A DNA stretch of 64,000 nucleotides from NCBI RefSeq assembly GCF_000340435.2, contig NZ_CP011883.2:2278687-2342686 (forward strand), written 5' to 3'. A model generated the notes under the pieces. That model searched no databases, was not told where the DNA came from, and was given only the letters and a program-made list of their open reading frames with translations. The translations under genes and the position numbers were made by a program. This DNA is from Mycobacterium haemophilum DSM 44634 (GTDB lineage Bacteria > Actinomycetota > Actinomycetes > Mycobacteriales > Mycobacteriaceae). Below are positions 36,973 through 47,790 of this stretch, piece by piece (within the stretch, counting starts at the first letter, position 1; each line of letters begins with the position of its first letter).

Positions 36973-37955
36973 TTTGCGTCCGGTGGCTGACGATCACCGC
37001 CGACAAGGCGTACTACGTCGCGTGCGCACCCCCACGATAAGGTCACACCGCTGCTGCTGTGGCCGTAGTTGTGGATGTACCGCACCGGCCCGCTGAGCTC
37101 GACCTCCACTCGGGGCGACGAACGGTCGGGCCGCAGCCCGGTAATCGTCTCGATCACTGCGGCCTCGCCGAGCCGCGGCTCGATCCTTCGGCAGCGCTGC
37201 AGGATCCGGTCAGTCACCGCGGGGTCTGGGGTGGTGTCCCAGCGGCCGGGGATGCTGATGCCACCGCACACCACGCGCAGGGGATGGGGGAAGTAGCAGG
37301 TCCATTCCGAGCCGCTATTGACTTCCAAAAAGAGTTGCTGCAGACCAGGATTGGTGAGGACTACATGTTGACCAAACAGTGGCCGCATCGTGTCATCGTC
37401 CGCGAGGGCTGCCGCGCCGAGACCGGCGCAGTTCACCACTATCGGTGCAGTGTCTGCGACCTCGGCCAGCGACCGGACCGAACGAGTTTCGATTTCGCAG
37501 CCGGCCGCAGCCAGCCGCGCTGTCAGGTAGTCGAGGTATTGGGGCATATCGATCATCGGCATGGTGCCGAGAAACCCGGCATCGAAGCCGTCCGGGAGGT
37601 CGGCCAAGTCCGCCGGCCGCAGGTCGGGGATCAGCTTGGCGGCCAGCCCCATCGCGTCGGCCCCAGGCAAGTCGCCGACGGTCAACGCCGGCGCCATCCG
37701 CACCCCAGTGCTGGGGTCGTTGGCCAGTTCACGAAATACCCGCAGCGAGTGTTGGGTCCAGGCCAGCGATGTAGTGGCACGGTCCGCTGGCCGTGGCGGC
37801 GCCCAGATGGCCCCCGCGACCGCGGAGGTCGTCTGCTGCGGCATCGCGGCAGCCCACAGCCGCACCGGCCACCCGGCTTCGGCCAGACAGACCGCCGATG
37901 TTAAGCCACTCACGCCGGCACCAATGACGACAACCTGTTGCCCGCTACTTGCCAC
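36954..37955 (-). CDS. aao: D-amino acid oxidase Aao
   Basis: A 333-residue flavoprotein of the DAO/DAAO family: VVVIGAGVSGLTSAVCLAEAGW is the FAD-binding dinucleotide fold, VVNCAGLGA follows it, FPHPLRVVCGGISIPGRWDTTPD holds the substrate loop, and YIHNYGHSSSGVTLSWGCA is the C-terminal flavin-interacting signature HNYGHxGxG. It oxidises D-amino acids to keto acids, giving ammonia and H2O2. The M. tuberculosis equivalent is Rv1905c. H2O2 production beside katG two genes away may be coincidental. Confidence 0.93.
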   Translation of the reverse strand: MASSGQQVVVIGAGVSGLTSAVCLAEAGWPVRLWAAAMPQQTTSAVAGAIWAPPRPADRATTSLAWTQHSLRVFRELANDPSTGVRMAPALTVGDLPGADAMGLAAKLIPDLRPADLADLPDGFDAGFLGTMPMIDMPQYLDYLTARLAAAGCEIETRSVRSLAEVADTAPIVVNCAGLGAAALADDDTMRPLFGQHVVLTNPGLQQLFLEVNSGSEWTCYFPHPLRVVCGGISIPGRWDTTPDPAVTDRILQRCRRIEPRLGEAAVIETITGLRPDRSSPRVEVELSGPVRYIHNYGHSSSGVTLSWGCARDVVRLVGGDRQPPDAKWRMTR

Positions 37956-38009
37956 GGCAGCACCGTAACCGAGAAACCGGTTCAGCCGTCTGCGTGCGGC
38001 GGGTGGCGA

Positions 38010-38480
38010 TCAGGGCCGCGGCACTTGCTGTCCGTTTGGGGCGAGCAGCCCATTGAGGATCCCGAGATTGTTTTGCAGTTGAGCCCCTGCTGCCGGCCCG
38101 GAGAGATCGGTTGGTGCGGTGGCGTCACTCGTCTGCTGCCAGGGCTGGCAGCCGGTGGTCTTGAACGCTTTGTCACTCGCCTCAATCTGCACCACCTGCG
38201 GCTTTTTGCTCAGGGCGTTATCGATGAGGGCGCCATCGGGGTTGCCGATCCGCTTCCAATAACACGTCCCGTTGCCGACAGGTCCCGCGGAGCTGTACGT
38301 GCCGGGCGCGATGTCGGTCCCCACCGCATATGTGCCGTCGTGGTCGATGGTCGTCTTCAGTGCGGGCGGCGGCGCCGGCTCCGGATCGGCGCCGGCAACA
38401 CCCATCGACGCAGCCCAACCCGCCGCCATCACGCCCGCAAGAACAAATCTCGCGGCAGCCGGTGCAGCCTTCGACCACAT
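38010..38480 (-). CDS. Secreted conserved protein (Rv1906c-like)
   Basis: 156 residues: a signal peptide (ARFVLAGVMAAGWAASMGVAGA) with an AxA cleavage site, a Pro-rich linker, and a domain with HDGTYAVGTDIAPGTYSSAG and GNGTCYWKRIGN, a small beta domain recurring in mycobacterial exported proteins. A Cys pair (GTCYW, TTGCQPW) probably forms a disulfide. Corresponds to Rv1906c. Only 80 bases separate it from katG; the Rv1907c gene that lies there in M. tuberculosis is missing. Confidence 0.82.
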   Translation of the reverse strand: MWSKAAPAAARFVLAGVMAAGWAASMGVAGADPEPAPPPALKTTIDHDGTYAVGTDIAPGTYSSAGPVGNGTCYWKRIGNPDGALIDNALSKKPQVVQIEASDKAFKTTGCQPWQQTSDATAPTDLSGPAAGAQLQNNLGILNGLLAPNGQQVPRP

Positions 38481-38560
38481 AGAACACCAGCGTACCGGGT
38501 GGGCGAGCGATGTCGAACCGCTAAGGCGCCGGGCTCAGCTCGCGCGGTGCCGTGTGGCCG

Positions 38561-40822
<2,262 letters not shown>

Positions 40823-41266
40823 TCACGGGTGTGATCGCGGAGTGTCTGATGTCGAGCAGTCCGGGCATAGCCCCCAGTAGATGACTTCAGCCTCCTCGAG
40901 AAGGAAGCCGTTATGGTCGGAGGCGGTCAGGCACGGCGCCTCCCCGACCGCACAATCGACGTCTGCGATTGCCCCGCAGCACCGACAGACAATGTGATGG
41001 TGGTTGTCGCCGACCCGCGACTCGTAGCGAGCGACCGAACCCGAAGGTTGGATTCGCCGCACCAGACCCACGTCGGTCAGGGCATGCAGTACGTCGTACA
41101 CGGTCTGCCGGGAAACTTCGGGCAGTCCGGCACGCACGACACCAAAGATCGTTTCGGTGTCGGCGTGCGGGTTCGCGTCCACCGCCTCGAGCACGGCTAT
41201 CCGTGGACGGGTCACACGTAAATCAGCCACGCGCAATTGCTCCGCGTAGTCCGACATCGGGGACAC
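40823..41266 (-). CDS. furA: Fur-family regulator FurA
   Basis: About 147 residues: an N-terminal winged helix (VTRPRIAVLEAVDANPHADTETIF, VSRQTVYDVLHALTDVGLVRRI) and a metal/dimer domain with HHHIVCRCCGAIADVDC (Zn Cys pair) and GLCPDCS (second pair). FurA represses the furA-katG operon and is released by oxidation. A GTG at 41266 was chosen because an AT-rich -10-like stretch lies directly upstream and the family starts (MSSIPDYAEQLR) align with VSPMSDYAEQLR; the longer frame from 41302 would run into the promoter. Confidence 0.95.
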   Translation of the reverse strand: MSPMSDYAEQLRVADLRVTRPRIAVLEAVDANPHADTETIFGVVRAGLPEVSRQTVYDVLHALTDVGLVRRIQPSGSVARYESRVGDNHHHIVCRCCGAIADVDCAVGEAPCLTASDHNGFLLEEAEVIYWGLCPDCSTSDTPRSHP

Positions 41267-41302
41267 ACTGACAATATGACTCTCTTTTCTGGAATCGGTC
41301 AA
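41264..41302 (-). promoter_or_regulatory. furA promoter and AT-rich operator, probably leaderless start
   Basis: On the minus strand AGAAAAGAGAGTCATATTGTCA leads directly into the GTG of furA. CATATT lies seven bases before the GTG, the right place for a -10 element of a transcript beginning at the start codon, and no Shine-Dalgarno sequence is present. A leaderless furA mRNA and FurA binding to the AT-rich stretch at the promoter are described in mycobacteria; here it is inferred from the layout. Confidence 0.6.
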
Positions 41303-41769
41303 GAGTTTGGCGAGGCCCGCGCACCTAGCACCGGTTGAACGCTTCGACCATCGTTGAAGCCCGGCGCCCAGGGCCAGCGACCATGTCTGTCAGCCCAGAC
41401 CAGCTGCAGCGCCGTCACCTTGCTGCCGTAAATCGCGATCGCGGAGTCCATGTGCGCATCGGGATGCTCGATCTCGACGACTTCCACCACGGTGCTGGCG
41501 CTAAGGCTAAGTCGCTCACCGGGATTCGGCGGGCGCAAACCTGGAGCTGATCGGGCAACACCAACCAGCAGTTGCGCGGCTTGCTGGGGTGAGATGCCAG
41601 TCATCAAGAACTCGGGCAACCCGTGGCGGGTCAGGCCGAGGGTATACGCGTAGGGCACTCGATCGCTTTCGACGTATTGCACCGCCCAGCCGCGCCTGCG
41701 AATCGTCGCCCGCAGGTGGTCGAGGTAATCGTCTTTGGTGCTGCCCGGGCGATCGCATATCCAGCACAT
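41299..41769 (-). CDS. DUF4262-like protein upstream of furA
   Basis: 156 residues, starting MCWICDRPGSTKDDYLDHL and holding VPYAYTLGLTRHGLPEFLMTG and MDSAIAIYGSKVTALQLVWADRHGRWPWAPGF, the conserved blocks of the DUF4262 family. The Cys pair CWIC at the N-terminus could bind metal or be redox-active. Function unknown. The frame ends 32 bases before the furA GTG and so overlaps the furA promoter region, which raises the possibility of read-through into the operon. I do not recall this gene beside furA in M. tuberculosis. Confidence 0.75.
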   Translation of the reverse strand: MCWICDRPGSTKDDYLDHLRATIRRRGWAVQYVESDRVPYAYTLGLTRHGLPEFLMTGISPQQAAQLLVGVARSAPGLRPPNPGERLSLSASTVVEVVEIEHPDAHMDSAIAIYGSKVTALQLVWADRHGRWPWAPGFNDGRSVQPVLGARASPNS

Positions 41770-42049
41770 CGTTGTCCCTTTCGTGCGGCGGTCATCGTGT
41801 TGACGCCACCTTGCACGTAGGGTCTGACAATTTCACCGACCACGATGTCGCTGCGTACCGGCGCGCAGCGGTGACGGCTAGGCTGTCCGCCGCACTTTGC
41901 CCAGATTCTCAACACAGCTGTCTAGGTCACCTACCGTGCACTATTGTGCATATGTAGACCCAGCGTCGACGCCAAACGCGGTGGGGGCATACCGTCCGTC
42001 TGAACGAGGGTGTTCTCCGGTTCCAGCACCAGGGGTGGGAGGTCACAGC

Positions 42050-42748
42050 GTGCTGTTCATGCACGAGGTACACAAGGTGCGCGGGCGCGCGGAAGATGAC
42101 TTCGAGGCCGCATTTCGAGAGGGCTGGATGCCCATGCTCGCCGAGACCGACGAGGCCCGGTTGCTGTGGTACACCAACCAGGCGCACGGCAGCGGTCCCG
42201 CCTACACCGTGATCACGGTAACCGCGGTTCGCGATGGAACGGCATGGGAGCGCTTGACCCGGCGGGTCCAGAAGGGCGATCTGCGGGAGTGGATGCGCAA
42301 CCTGGACGCGCTTCGCCATGAGGTCGAGGCGAAGCTGCTGGTAGCGCTTCCGTGGTCGCCACTGCTCGAGATGTCGTTCGATGAGGTGCCAGTCGATGGA
42401 CGAGAGCATGAGATGAGCCTCTACATGGAAGACACCATGTGGCCCTACGAGGACAAGTTCGAGGAATACATTGTCAGATGCGGCGACGTGTACGCCAGGA
42501 GCCTCGAACAGCCAATGTCGATGCTGACAATGCATGCTGCATTCCAGCCCGCCCTCGGCAGCCATGTGCGCCGTGAGGTGATCCTAATGCAGCGCATTAG
42601 TAGGCCAGAGGCGTTGCTCGATCTGCTTCGGACCCATATCCCCGCTGAGTACCGCGCCCCTGGAACCTGGCTGCACGACGCCCTGGATCTGCGTGATCAG
42701 TGGACCACCCGGCTGCTGCGGACCTCCGAGTGGTCACCTCTGCATTAA
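42050..42748 (+). CDS. NIPSNAP/dimeric alpha-beta-barrel-like conserved protein
   Basis: About 232 residues, soluble. VHKVRGRAEDDFEAAFREGWMPMLAE and LLWYTNQAHGSGPAYTVITVTAVRDGTAW read as one ferredoxin-like barrel, and a second half (EMSLYMEDTMWPYEDKFEEYIVRCG, LTMHAAFQPALG) as another. The fold resembles NIPSNAP or EthD-type proteins that bind small molecules; no catalytic residues are recognised. GTG 42050 is used because GGGAGG lies eight bases before it; the upstream frame lacks such a signal. It is divergent from the DUF4262 gene. The 218 bases after it show no gene. Confidence 0.68.
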   Translation: MLFMHEVHKVRGRAEDDFEAAFREGWMPMLAETDEARLLWYTNQAHGSGPAYTVITVTAVRDGTAWERLTRRVQKGDLREWMRNLDALRHEVEAKLLVALPWSPLLEMSFDEVPVDGREHEMSLYMEDTMWPYEDKFEEYIVRCGDVYARSLEQPMSMLTMHAAFQPALGSHVRREVILMQRISRPEALLDLLRTHIPAEYRAPGTWLHDALDLRDQWTTRLLRTSEWSPLH

Positions 42749-42966
42749 GGGGTTATTGAGGGGTACTGGGCGGCCATGAACACGGGCGCGATCTTCGACG
42801 CCGCCACGGCCGGCGATCTCCCCGGACCGCGCTCATCATCGAGAAGCGATGCTGTGGCAGAAGATTAACTACTCCAACAACTATGAGGCGCACACCGAGC
42901 GCCCGGTAGCTACATGTTGCTCTGAAGTATCGCGATCAGCGGGAAAGCCGACTGCCGCGGGCTGCG

Positions 42967-43575
42967 TTAGCCGCCGAATGTTGCGGTCAGCTGGGCCTGC
43001 CCGATTGTGGCCCGTGTTATCGCCTGCACCGCCTGCACTCCTGCTAATCCGGACGGAAGTTGGAGGGTGGCCGGAAGCTGATAAAGGGTAAACCGGTAGT
43101 GGTGTGTCCCCGTGCCCGCCGGCGGGCACGGCCCGCTGTACGCGGGATGTCCGGTGGAGTTGGGCAAGACGCTGCCTCCGGCAGGAGTCTGACCATCCGC
43201 GGTGCTTCCGGGGCCGGGGGCGATTCCGATTACGATCCAGTGGACGTAAGTTCCGCCGGGGGCGTCCGAGTCGTCCACCACGAGGGCCGCTTCCGACGGC
43301 GCCACCCAGGTCAACGGCGGCGCGATGTTGGCGCCCTTGCAGGTGTATTGCACTGGGATCGGTGCACCGTCGGAGAAGGCGGGACTTGTGATCGTCAATG
43401 GGCCAACGCCCGGCGCGGTTGCCAAAGTTCGACCGACCGTTGTCACTTTCGGCACGGCTGGCGCCGTCATTCGGCTGACATGGTCGCCAGCGCAGCCGGA
43501 CACCACCACTAGGAGTGCCAGGCCCGCGATGGCCGACATGATTCGGTGCAGCGTGCTCGCCGTAGCGGATTCCAT
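42967..43575 (-). CDS. lppC: Lipoprotein LppC, YbhB/PEBP family
   Basis: 202 residues. The signal peptide ends in LVVVSGCAG, with Cys28 to be lipidated. The body is a Raf-kinase-inhibitor-like/PEBP domain: [49 protein letters not shown] (DxDAP and HW motif) and [20 protein letters not shown] lipoproteins bind phospholipid headgroups or related anions. It corresponds to Rv1911c. It should sit on the outer face of the plasma membrane. Confidence 0.93.
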   Translation of the reverse strand: MESATASTLHRIMSAIAGLALLVVVSGCAGDHVSRMTAPAVPKVTTVGRTLATAPGVGPLTITSPAFSDGAPIPVQYTCKGANIAPPLTWVAPSEAALVVDDSDAPGGTYVHWIVIGIAPGPGSTADGQTPAGGSVLPNSTGHPAYSGPCPPAGTGTHHYRFTLYQLPATLQLPSGLAGVQAVQAITRATIGQAQLTATFGG

Positions 43576-43636
43576 ACTGGATATTGTTGCTAACCGTTGT
43601 TCGAGAAGGTAGCCCTGTGGCGCACGGCATCACCAC

Positions 43637-44641
43637 TTACGGCATCAGCACGACCTTCCCGATGTTCTCCCGTGCCGCCAGGATTCGGTGCGCCTTGGGC
43701 GCTTCCGCGAAAGGTACGGCCGCGTGGACGACCGGCGAGATCGTACCGTCCTGCAACGCCTTGGTCAGCGGCGTAATCCACGGCTCGAGCGTGCCGCGAT
43801 CGTCCCACAATCGCAGCATGTTCAGGCCGATCACGGCTTTCGATTCCTCGAGTTGGGTGAGTAAGTTAAAGCCACGCAGCATCGACAACGCGTGTGGAGC
43901 TACCCTGCGCAGCGAGCGCTTCTCACCCTGTTGCATTGCCGAAATCCCATAGCCGACAAGCCTTCCGCCGGGGCGCAGCAGATCATAAGAACGTCGCAGC
44001 GAAGTGCCGCCTAATGCGTCGAGCACAAGATCGTAGCGGCCGAGGCCCTTCCACCAGCCGTCGCGGCGGTAGTCGATGGCGCGGTCCACACCCAGCTCGG
44101 CAAGCTTCTGGTGCTTTCCCGGCGATGCGGTGCCGTGTACTTCGGCGCCGGCCGCCTTTGCGAGTTGAATGGCCGCGATGCCCACGCCACCCGCCGCTGC
44201 GTGAATTAATACCCGTTCGCCGGCACGCAGCGACCCGTAGCCCAGCAGCGCTGCCCATGCAGTCGCGTAGTTGACCGGGACTGCGGCGCCCTGTTCGAAG
44301 CTCACCCCGTCGGGGAGCGCTATCGTGTCGGCTGCCGCAACGTTGACGATTTCCGCGTATCCGCCGAATCGTGTACCGGCCAAGACTCGTTCGCCGACAC
44401 GGTTCGCATCGACGCCATCCCCGACGGCCTCCACCGACCCGGCGACTTCGTAACCGACTACTGCCGGCAGTTTCGGTGCGTCTGGGTATAGGCCGACGCG
44501 GGCGAGATGGTCAGCAAAGTTCACTCCGGCGGCACGTACAGCCACCTGCAGCTGGCCCGGGCCCGGCGGGGGCGGGTCGGGCCGCTGCTGCACCTGCAAG
44601 ACCGATGGGTCGCCGTGCTTGGTGATGACGACTGCGCGCAT
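43637..44641 (-). CDS. fadB5: Quinone oxidoreductase-like medium-chain dehydrogenase FadB5
   Basis: 334 residues of the zinc-free MDR/quinone oxidoreductase family: MRAVVITKHGDPSVLQVQ, GVNFADHLARVGLYPDAPKLPAVVGYEVAGSVEAVG, and the NADPH site VLIHAAAGGVGIAAIQLAKAAGAEV (AxxGGVG). The M. tuberculosis gene Rv1912c carries the name fadB5, though the fold is that of an NADPH-dependent enone or quinone reductase. Zn-ligand cysteines are absent. It is divergent from the metallo-hydrolase gene. Confidence 0.9.
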   Translation of the reverse strand: MRAVVITKHGDPSVLQVQQRPDPPPPGPGQLQVAVRAAGVNFADHLARVGLYPDAPKLPAVVGYEVAGSVEAVGDGVDANRVGERVLAGTRFGGYAEIVNVAAADTIALPDGVSFEQGAAVPVNYATAWAALLGYGSLRAGERVLIHAAAGGVGIAAIQLAKAAGAEVHGTASPGKHQKLAELGVDRAIDYRRDGWWKGLGRYDLVLDALGGTSLRRSYDLLRPGGRLVGYGISAMQQGEKRSLRRVAPHALSMLRGFNLLTQLEESKAVIGLNMLRLWDDRGTLEPWITPLTKALQDGTISPVVHAAVPFAEAPKAHRILAARENIGKVVLMP

Positions 44642-44730
44642 CGTTTCCTCCCCCGGATACCGCTAGCAGGATTACCTGGTGATCGTTGCACACCCGTCGC
44701 GCTGTATGGCCGGCGGCTACCTTGTTCTTT

Positions 44731-45453
44731 GTGCATTTCGCCTGGGAGCAGCTGACCGAAAGCGTGTATCGCTGTCGGTTGCCGTTCTGCGACGTCACAG
44801 TCGGGTTGGTGCTGGGCCATGCCGGTGCGGTGCTCGTCGACACCGGCACCACGCTCGCCGAAGCGGCTGCGATCGACACCGACGTTCGGCAGCTTGCCAG
44901 CAGCCCGATCACCCATGTTGTGTTGACGCACAAGCACTTCGACCATGTCCTGGGCTCCTCGGTGTTCGCCGGAGCCGAAATATACTGCGCACCAGAGGTT
45001 GTCGAATACTTGTCGTCGGCTACCGATCAGCTCCGCGGCGATGCGCTGCACCACGGTGCGGACGCCACCGAGATCGACCGCGCGATCGCAGCGCTGCGCC
45101 CGCCACACCACGGGGTCTACGACGCTGTCATCAATCTCGGCGACCGGAGTGTGACCATTGCCCATCTGGGCCGTGGACATACCACTTCGGACCTAGTGGT
45201 GGTGGCGCCTGGCACGGACACCGACGGCGGCGTGGTTGTGGTGTTCACCGGCGATCTGGTCGAGGAGTCAGCCGACCCCGCCATCGACGCCGATTCCGAT
45301 GTAGCCGCGTGGCCGGCAACGCTAGAACGGCTCGTCGCAATCGGTGGCCCCGACGCCATCTACGTCCCGGGTCATGGGAATGTCGTCGATGCGGCATTTA
45401 TCCGTCGCCAGCGGGAGTGGTTGCGAAAGCATGCGGGCCGGGGGCCCAGCTAA
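44731..45453 (+). CDS. Metallo-beta-lactamase fold hydrolase (Rv1913-like)
   Basis: About 240 residues. VVLTHKHFDHVLGSS holds the HxHxDH zinc motif, HLGRGHTTSDLVV the third His region, VVFTGDLVEESADP the bridging Asp, and IYVPGHGNVVD the last His. It is a binuclear metal hydrolase; the substrate could be a thioester, lactone or phosphodiester. GTG 44731 (VHFAWEQLTESVYRC) is used since the fold begins there, but the ORF could start at 44686; neither has a clear ribosome-binding site. Corresponds to Rv1913. Confidence 0.82.
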   Translation: MHFAWEQLTESVYRCRLPFCDVTVGLVLGHAGAVLVDTGTTLAEAAAIDTDVRQLASSPITHVVLTHKHFDHVLGSSVFAGAEIYCAPEVVEYLSSATDQLRGDALHHGADATEIDRAIAALRPPHHGVYDAVINLGDRSVTIAHLGRGHTTSDLVVVAPGTDTDGGVVVVFTGDLVEESADPAIDADSDVAAWPATLERLVAIGGPDAIYVPGHGNVVDAAFIRRQREWLRKHAGRGPS

Positions 45454-45528
45454 CCGCGGCTGCTTTGTTAAGGCGCCCGCGGTTGCGCTTGTAGGCTGAC
45501 GGTGCAATACGCCGATGTGAGGAGGGTC

Positions 45529-47778
45529 GTGACGGCTCCGCTTGTGGAGGACACTAACCGTGAGTCCGTGCGACGTATCCAGCTGGATGTTGCTGGCATG
45601 TCGTGCGCGGCCTGCGCGAGCCGGGTCGAAACGAAGCTGAACAAGGTTCCCGGTGTCCGCGCATCAGTCAACTTCGCTACCCGAGTTGCGACCATCGATG
45701 CCGCCGACATCGCGGTCGATGAGTTGTGCCAGGTAATTGAGCAGGCCGGATATCGTGCGGCTGCGCACGCGGAGTCCGCCGTCGAAGAAACCGATCCTGA
45801 CGCCGATTATGCCCGCAACCTGCTGCGACGGCTCCTTGTCGCGGCGCTGTTGTTCGTGCCGCTGGCCGATCTATCGACCATGTTTGCGATCGTGCCGACC
45901 AACAGATTCCCCGGCTGGGGATACCTGCTTACCGCGCTAGCAGCCCCGATCGTGACATGGGCCGCGTGGCCGTTCCACCGTGTTGCGCTGCGCAACGCGC
46001 GCCATCGGACCGCATCCATGGAGACGTTGATTTCGGTGGGCATCGTGGCGGCCACCGGTTGGTCGCTGTCGACGATCTTCGTCGCCACACGGCCCCGGCA
46101 GACCCACGGAATTTGGCAGGCGATCCTGCACAGCGACTCGATCTACCTGGAGGTTGCCGCGGGAGTCACCGTCTTTGTTCTTGCGGGTCGGTTCTTCGAA
46201 GCTCGCGCCAAATCCAAGGCTGGCAGTGCACTACGCGCGCTCGCTACCTTGGGTGCCAAAAATGTAGCTGTCCTGCTGCCCACTGGGGCGGAGCTGGTGA
46301 TACCGGCCGGAGAGCTCAAACAGCAACAGCACTTTGTGGTACGGCCCGGCGAGACCATTGCCGCCGACGGTGTGGTTATCGACGGCACCGCGGCGATCGA
46401 TATGAGCGCGATGACTGGTGAGGCCAGACCGGTACGCGCGTCGCCGGCGGCCACCGTGGTGGGCGGCACCACGGTGCTCGACGGCCGCCTGGTGATCGAG
46501 GCCACCGCAGTCGGTGGCGATACCCAATTTGCTGCGATGGTCCGTCTCGTCGAGGACGCACAGGCGCAGAAGGCTCGCGCGCAGCGCCTCGCTGACCGCA
46601 TCGCGGCCGTGTTCGTGCCGACGGTATTTGTCATCGCCGGATTGGCGGGTGCCGCTTGGCTGTTGGCTGGAGCCAGCCCAGATCGCGCTTTCTCCGTGGT
46701 GCTCGGGGTCTTGGTGATCGCATGTCCTTGCGCGCTCGGGCTCGCTACCCCCACCGCCATGATGGTCGCTTCCGGCCGGGGCGCCCAATTGGGGATCTTC
46801 ATCAAGGGTTACCGAGCGCTGGAGACGATCCATGCGGTCGACACCGTGGTATTCGACAAGACCGGCACGTTGACACTCGGACAGCTGAGCGTGAGCACGG
46901 TAACGTCAACCGGCGGGTGGGATTCCGGTGAAGTTCTGGCGCTCGCCTCCGCAGTTGAAGCGGCCTCTGAGCATGCGGTGGCAACGGCTATCGTGGCCGC
47001 GTCTGCAGATCCGCGTCCGGTCGCCGACTTCGTCGCGTTTGCCGGATGCGGCGTATCGGGAGTTGTCGCTGAGCACCATGTCGAAGTCGGCAAGCCGTCC
47101 TGGGTTACCCGGAATGCGCCGTGCGACGCCACCCTCGACTCCGCACGGCGCGAAGGCGAGTCTCGCGGCGAGACGGTGGTTTTCGTGTCGGTCGATGGTG
47201 TTGCCTGTGGAGCTGTCGCGATCTCCGACACCGTCAAGGATTCAGCTGCCGACGCTGTCGCAGCACTGCGCAGCCGCGGGCTGCGCACAATTCTGCTCAC
47301 CGGTGATAATCAGGCCGCCGCGCGTGCGGTTGCAGCACAAGTAGATATCGACACCGTCGTCGCCGATGTGCTGCCCGAAGCCAAGGTCGACGTTATCCAA
47401 CGACTGCGTGATCAGGGGCACACAGTCGCGATGATCGGAGACGGCATCAACGACGGACCCGCCTTGGCATGTGCCGATTTGGGCTTGGCGATGGGGCGCG
47501 GCACCGATGTCGCGATCGGCGCCGCCGATATCATCCTGGTCCGCGACAGCCTCGATGTCGTTCCGTGCGCACTGGATCTGGCGCGTGCCACCATGCGGAC
47601 AATTCGGACCAACATGATCTGGGCGTTCGGCTACAACGTTGCGGCAATCCCCATCGCCGCCGGTGGCCTGCTCAATCCTCTGATCGCCGGTGCCGCCATG
47701 GCGTTTTCGTCGTTTTTCGTGGTGTCAAACAGCTTGCGGCTACGCAACTTTGGGCCCTCCCAAATACAACGGCAATAG
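45529..47778 (+). CDS. ctpB: Copper-type P1B ATPase CtpB
   Basis: About 749 residues. An N-terminal heavy-metal-binding domain ([15 protein letters not shown], the CxxC of Cu(I)), eight membrane helices, the metal-path CPC motif ([12 protein letters not shown]), actuator TGEA (MTGEARPV), phosphorylation DKTGTL, and the hinge [10 protein letters not shown] are all present. Sequence follows M. tuberculosis CtpB (Rv0103c), a Cu(I) exporter of the plasma membrane. GTG 45529 with GGAGG four bases upstream is the start. In M. tuberculosis ctpB neighbours Rv0102 and nrp; here the same neighbours lie further right, so this is the left end of that block. Confidence 0.95.
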   Translation: MTAPLVEDTNRESVRRIQLDVAGMSCAACASRVETKLNKVPGVRASVNFATRVATIDAADIAVDELCQVIEQAGYRAAAHAESAVEETDPDADYARNLLRRLLVAALLFVPLADLSTMFAIVPTNRFPGWGYLLTALAAPIVTWAAWPFHRVALRNARHRTASMETLISVGIVAATGWSLSTIFVATRPRQTHGIWQAILHSDSIYLEVAAGVTVFVLAGRFFEARAKSKAGSALRALATLGAKNVAVLLPTGAELVIPAGELKQQQHFVVRPGETIAADGVVIDGTAAIDMSAMTGEARPVRASPAATVVGGTTVLDGRLVIEATAVGGDTQFAAMVRLVEDAQAQKARAQRLADRIAAVFVPTVFVIAGLAGAAWLLAGASPDRAFSVVLGVLVIACPCALGLATPTAMMVASGRGAQLGIFIKGYRALETIHAVDTVVFDKTGTLTLGQLSVSTVTSTGGWDSGEVLALASAVEAASEHAVATAIVAASADPRPVADFVAFAGCGVSGVVAEHHVEVGKPSWVTRNAPCDATLDSARREGESRGETVVFVSVDGVACGAVAISDTVKDSAADAVAALRSRGLRTILLTGDNQAAARAVAAQVDIDTVVADVLPEAKVDVIQRLRDQGHTVAMIGDGINDGPALACADLGLAMGRGTDVAIGAADIILVRDSLDVVPCALDLARATMRTIRTNMIWAFGYNVAAIPIAAGGLLNPLIAGAAMAFSSFFVVSNSLRLRNFGPSQIQRQ

Positions 47779-47790
47779 CTACTGTAATTG

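Noticed and set aside
37059..37904. A 281-residue plus-strand frame
   Set aside because: It is antisense to aao, whose FAD motifs are intact; no homology text recognised.
42881..43636. A 251-residue minus-strand frame overlapping lppC
   Set aside because: LppC in the neighbouring frame has a lipobox and PEBP motifs; this one has none.
44686..45494. A second overlapping plus-strand frame at the metallo-hydrolase
   Set aside because: The zinc motifs are in the other frame; this one is an Arg/Cys-rich shadow.
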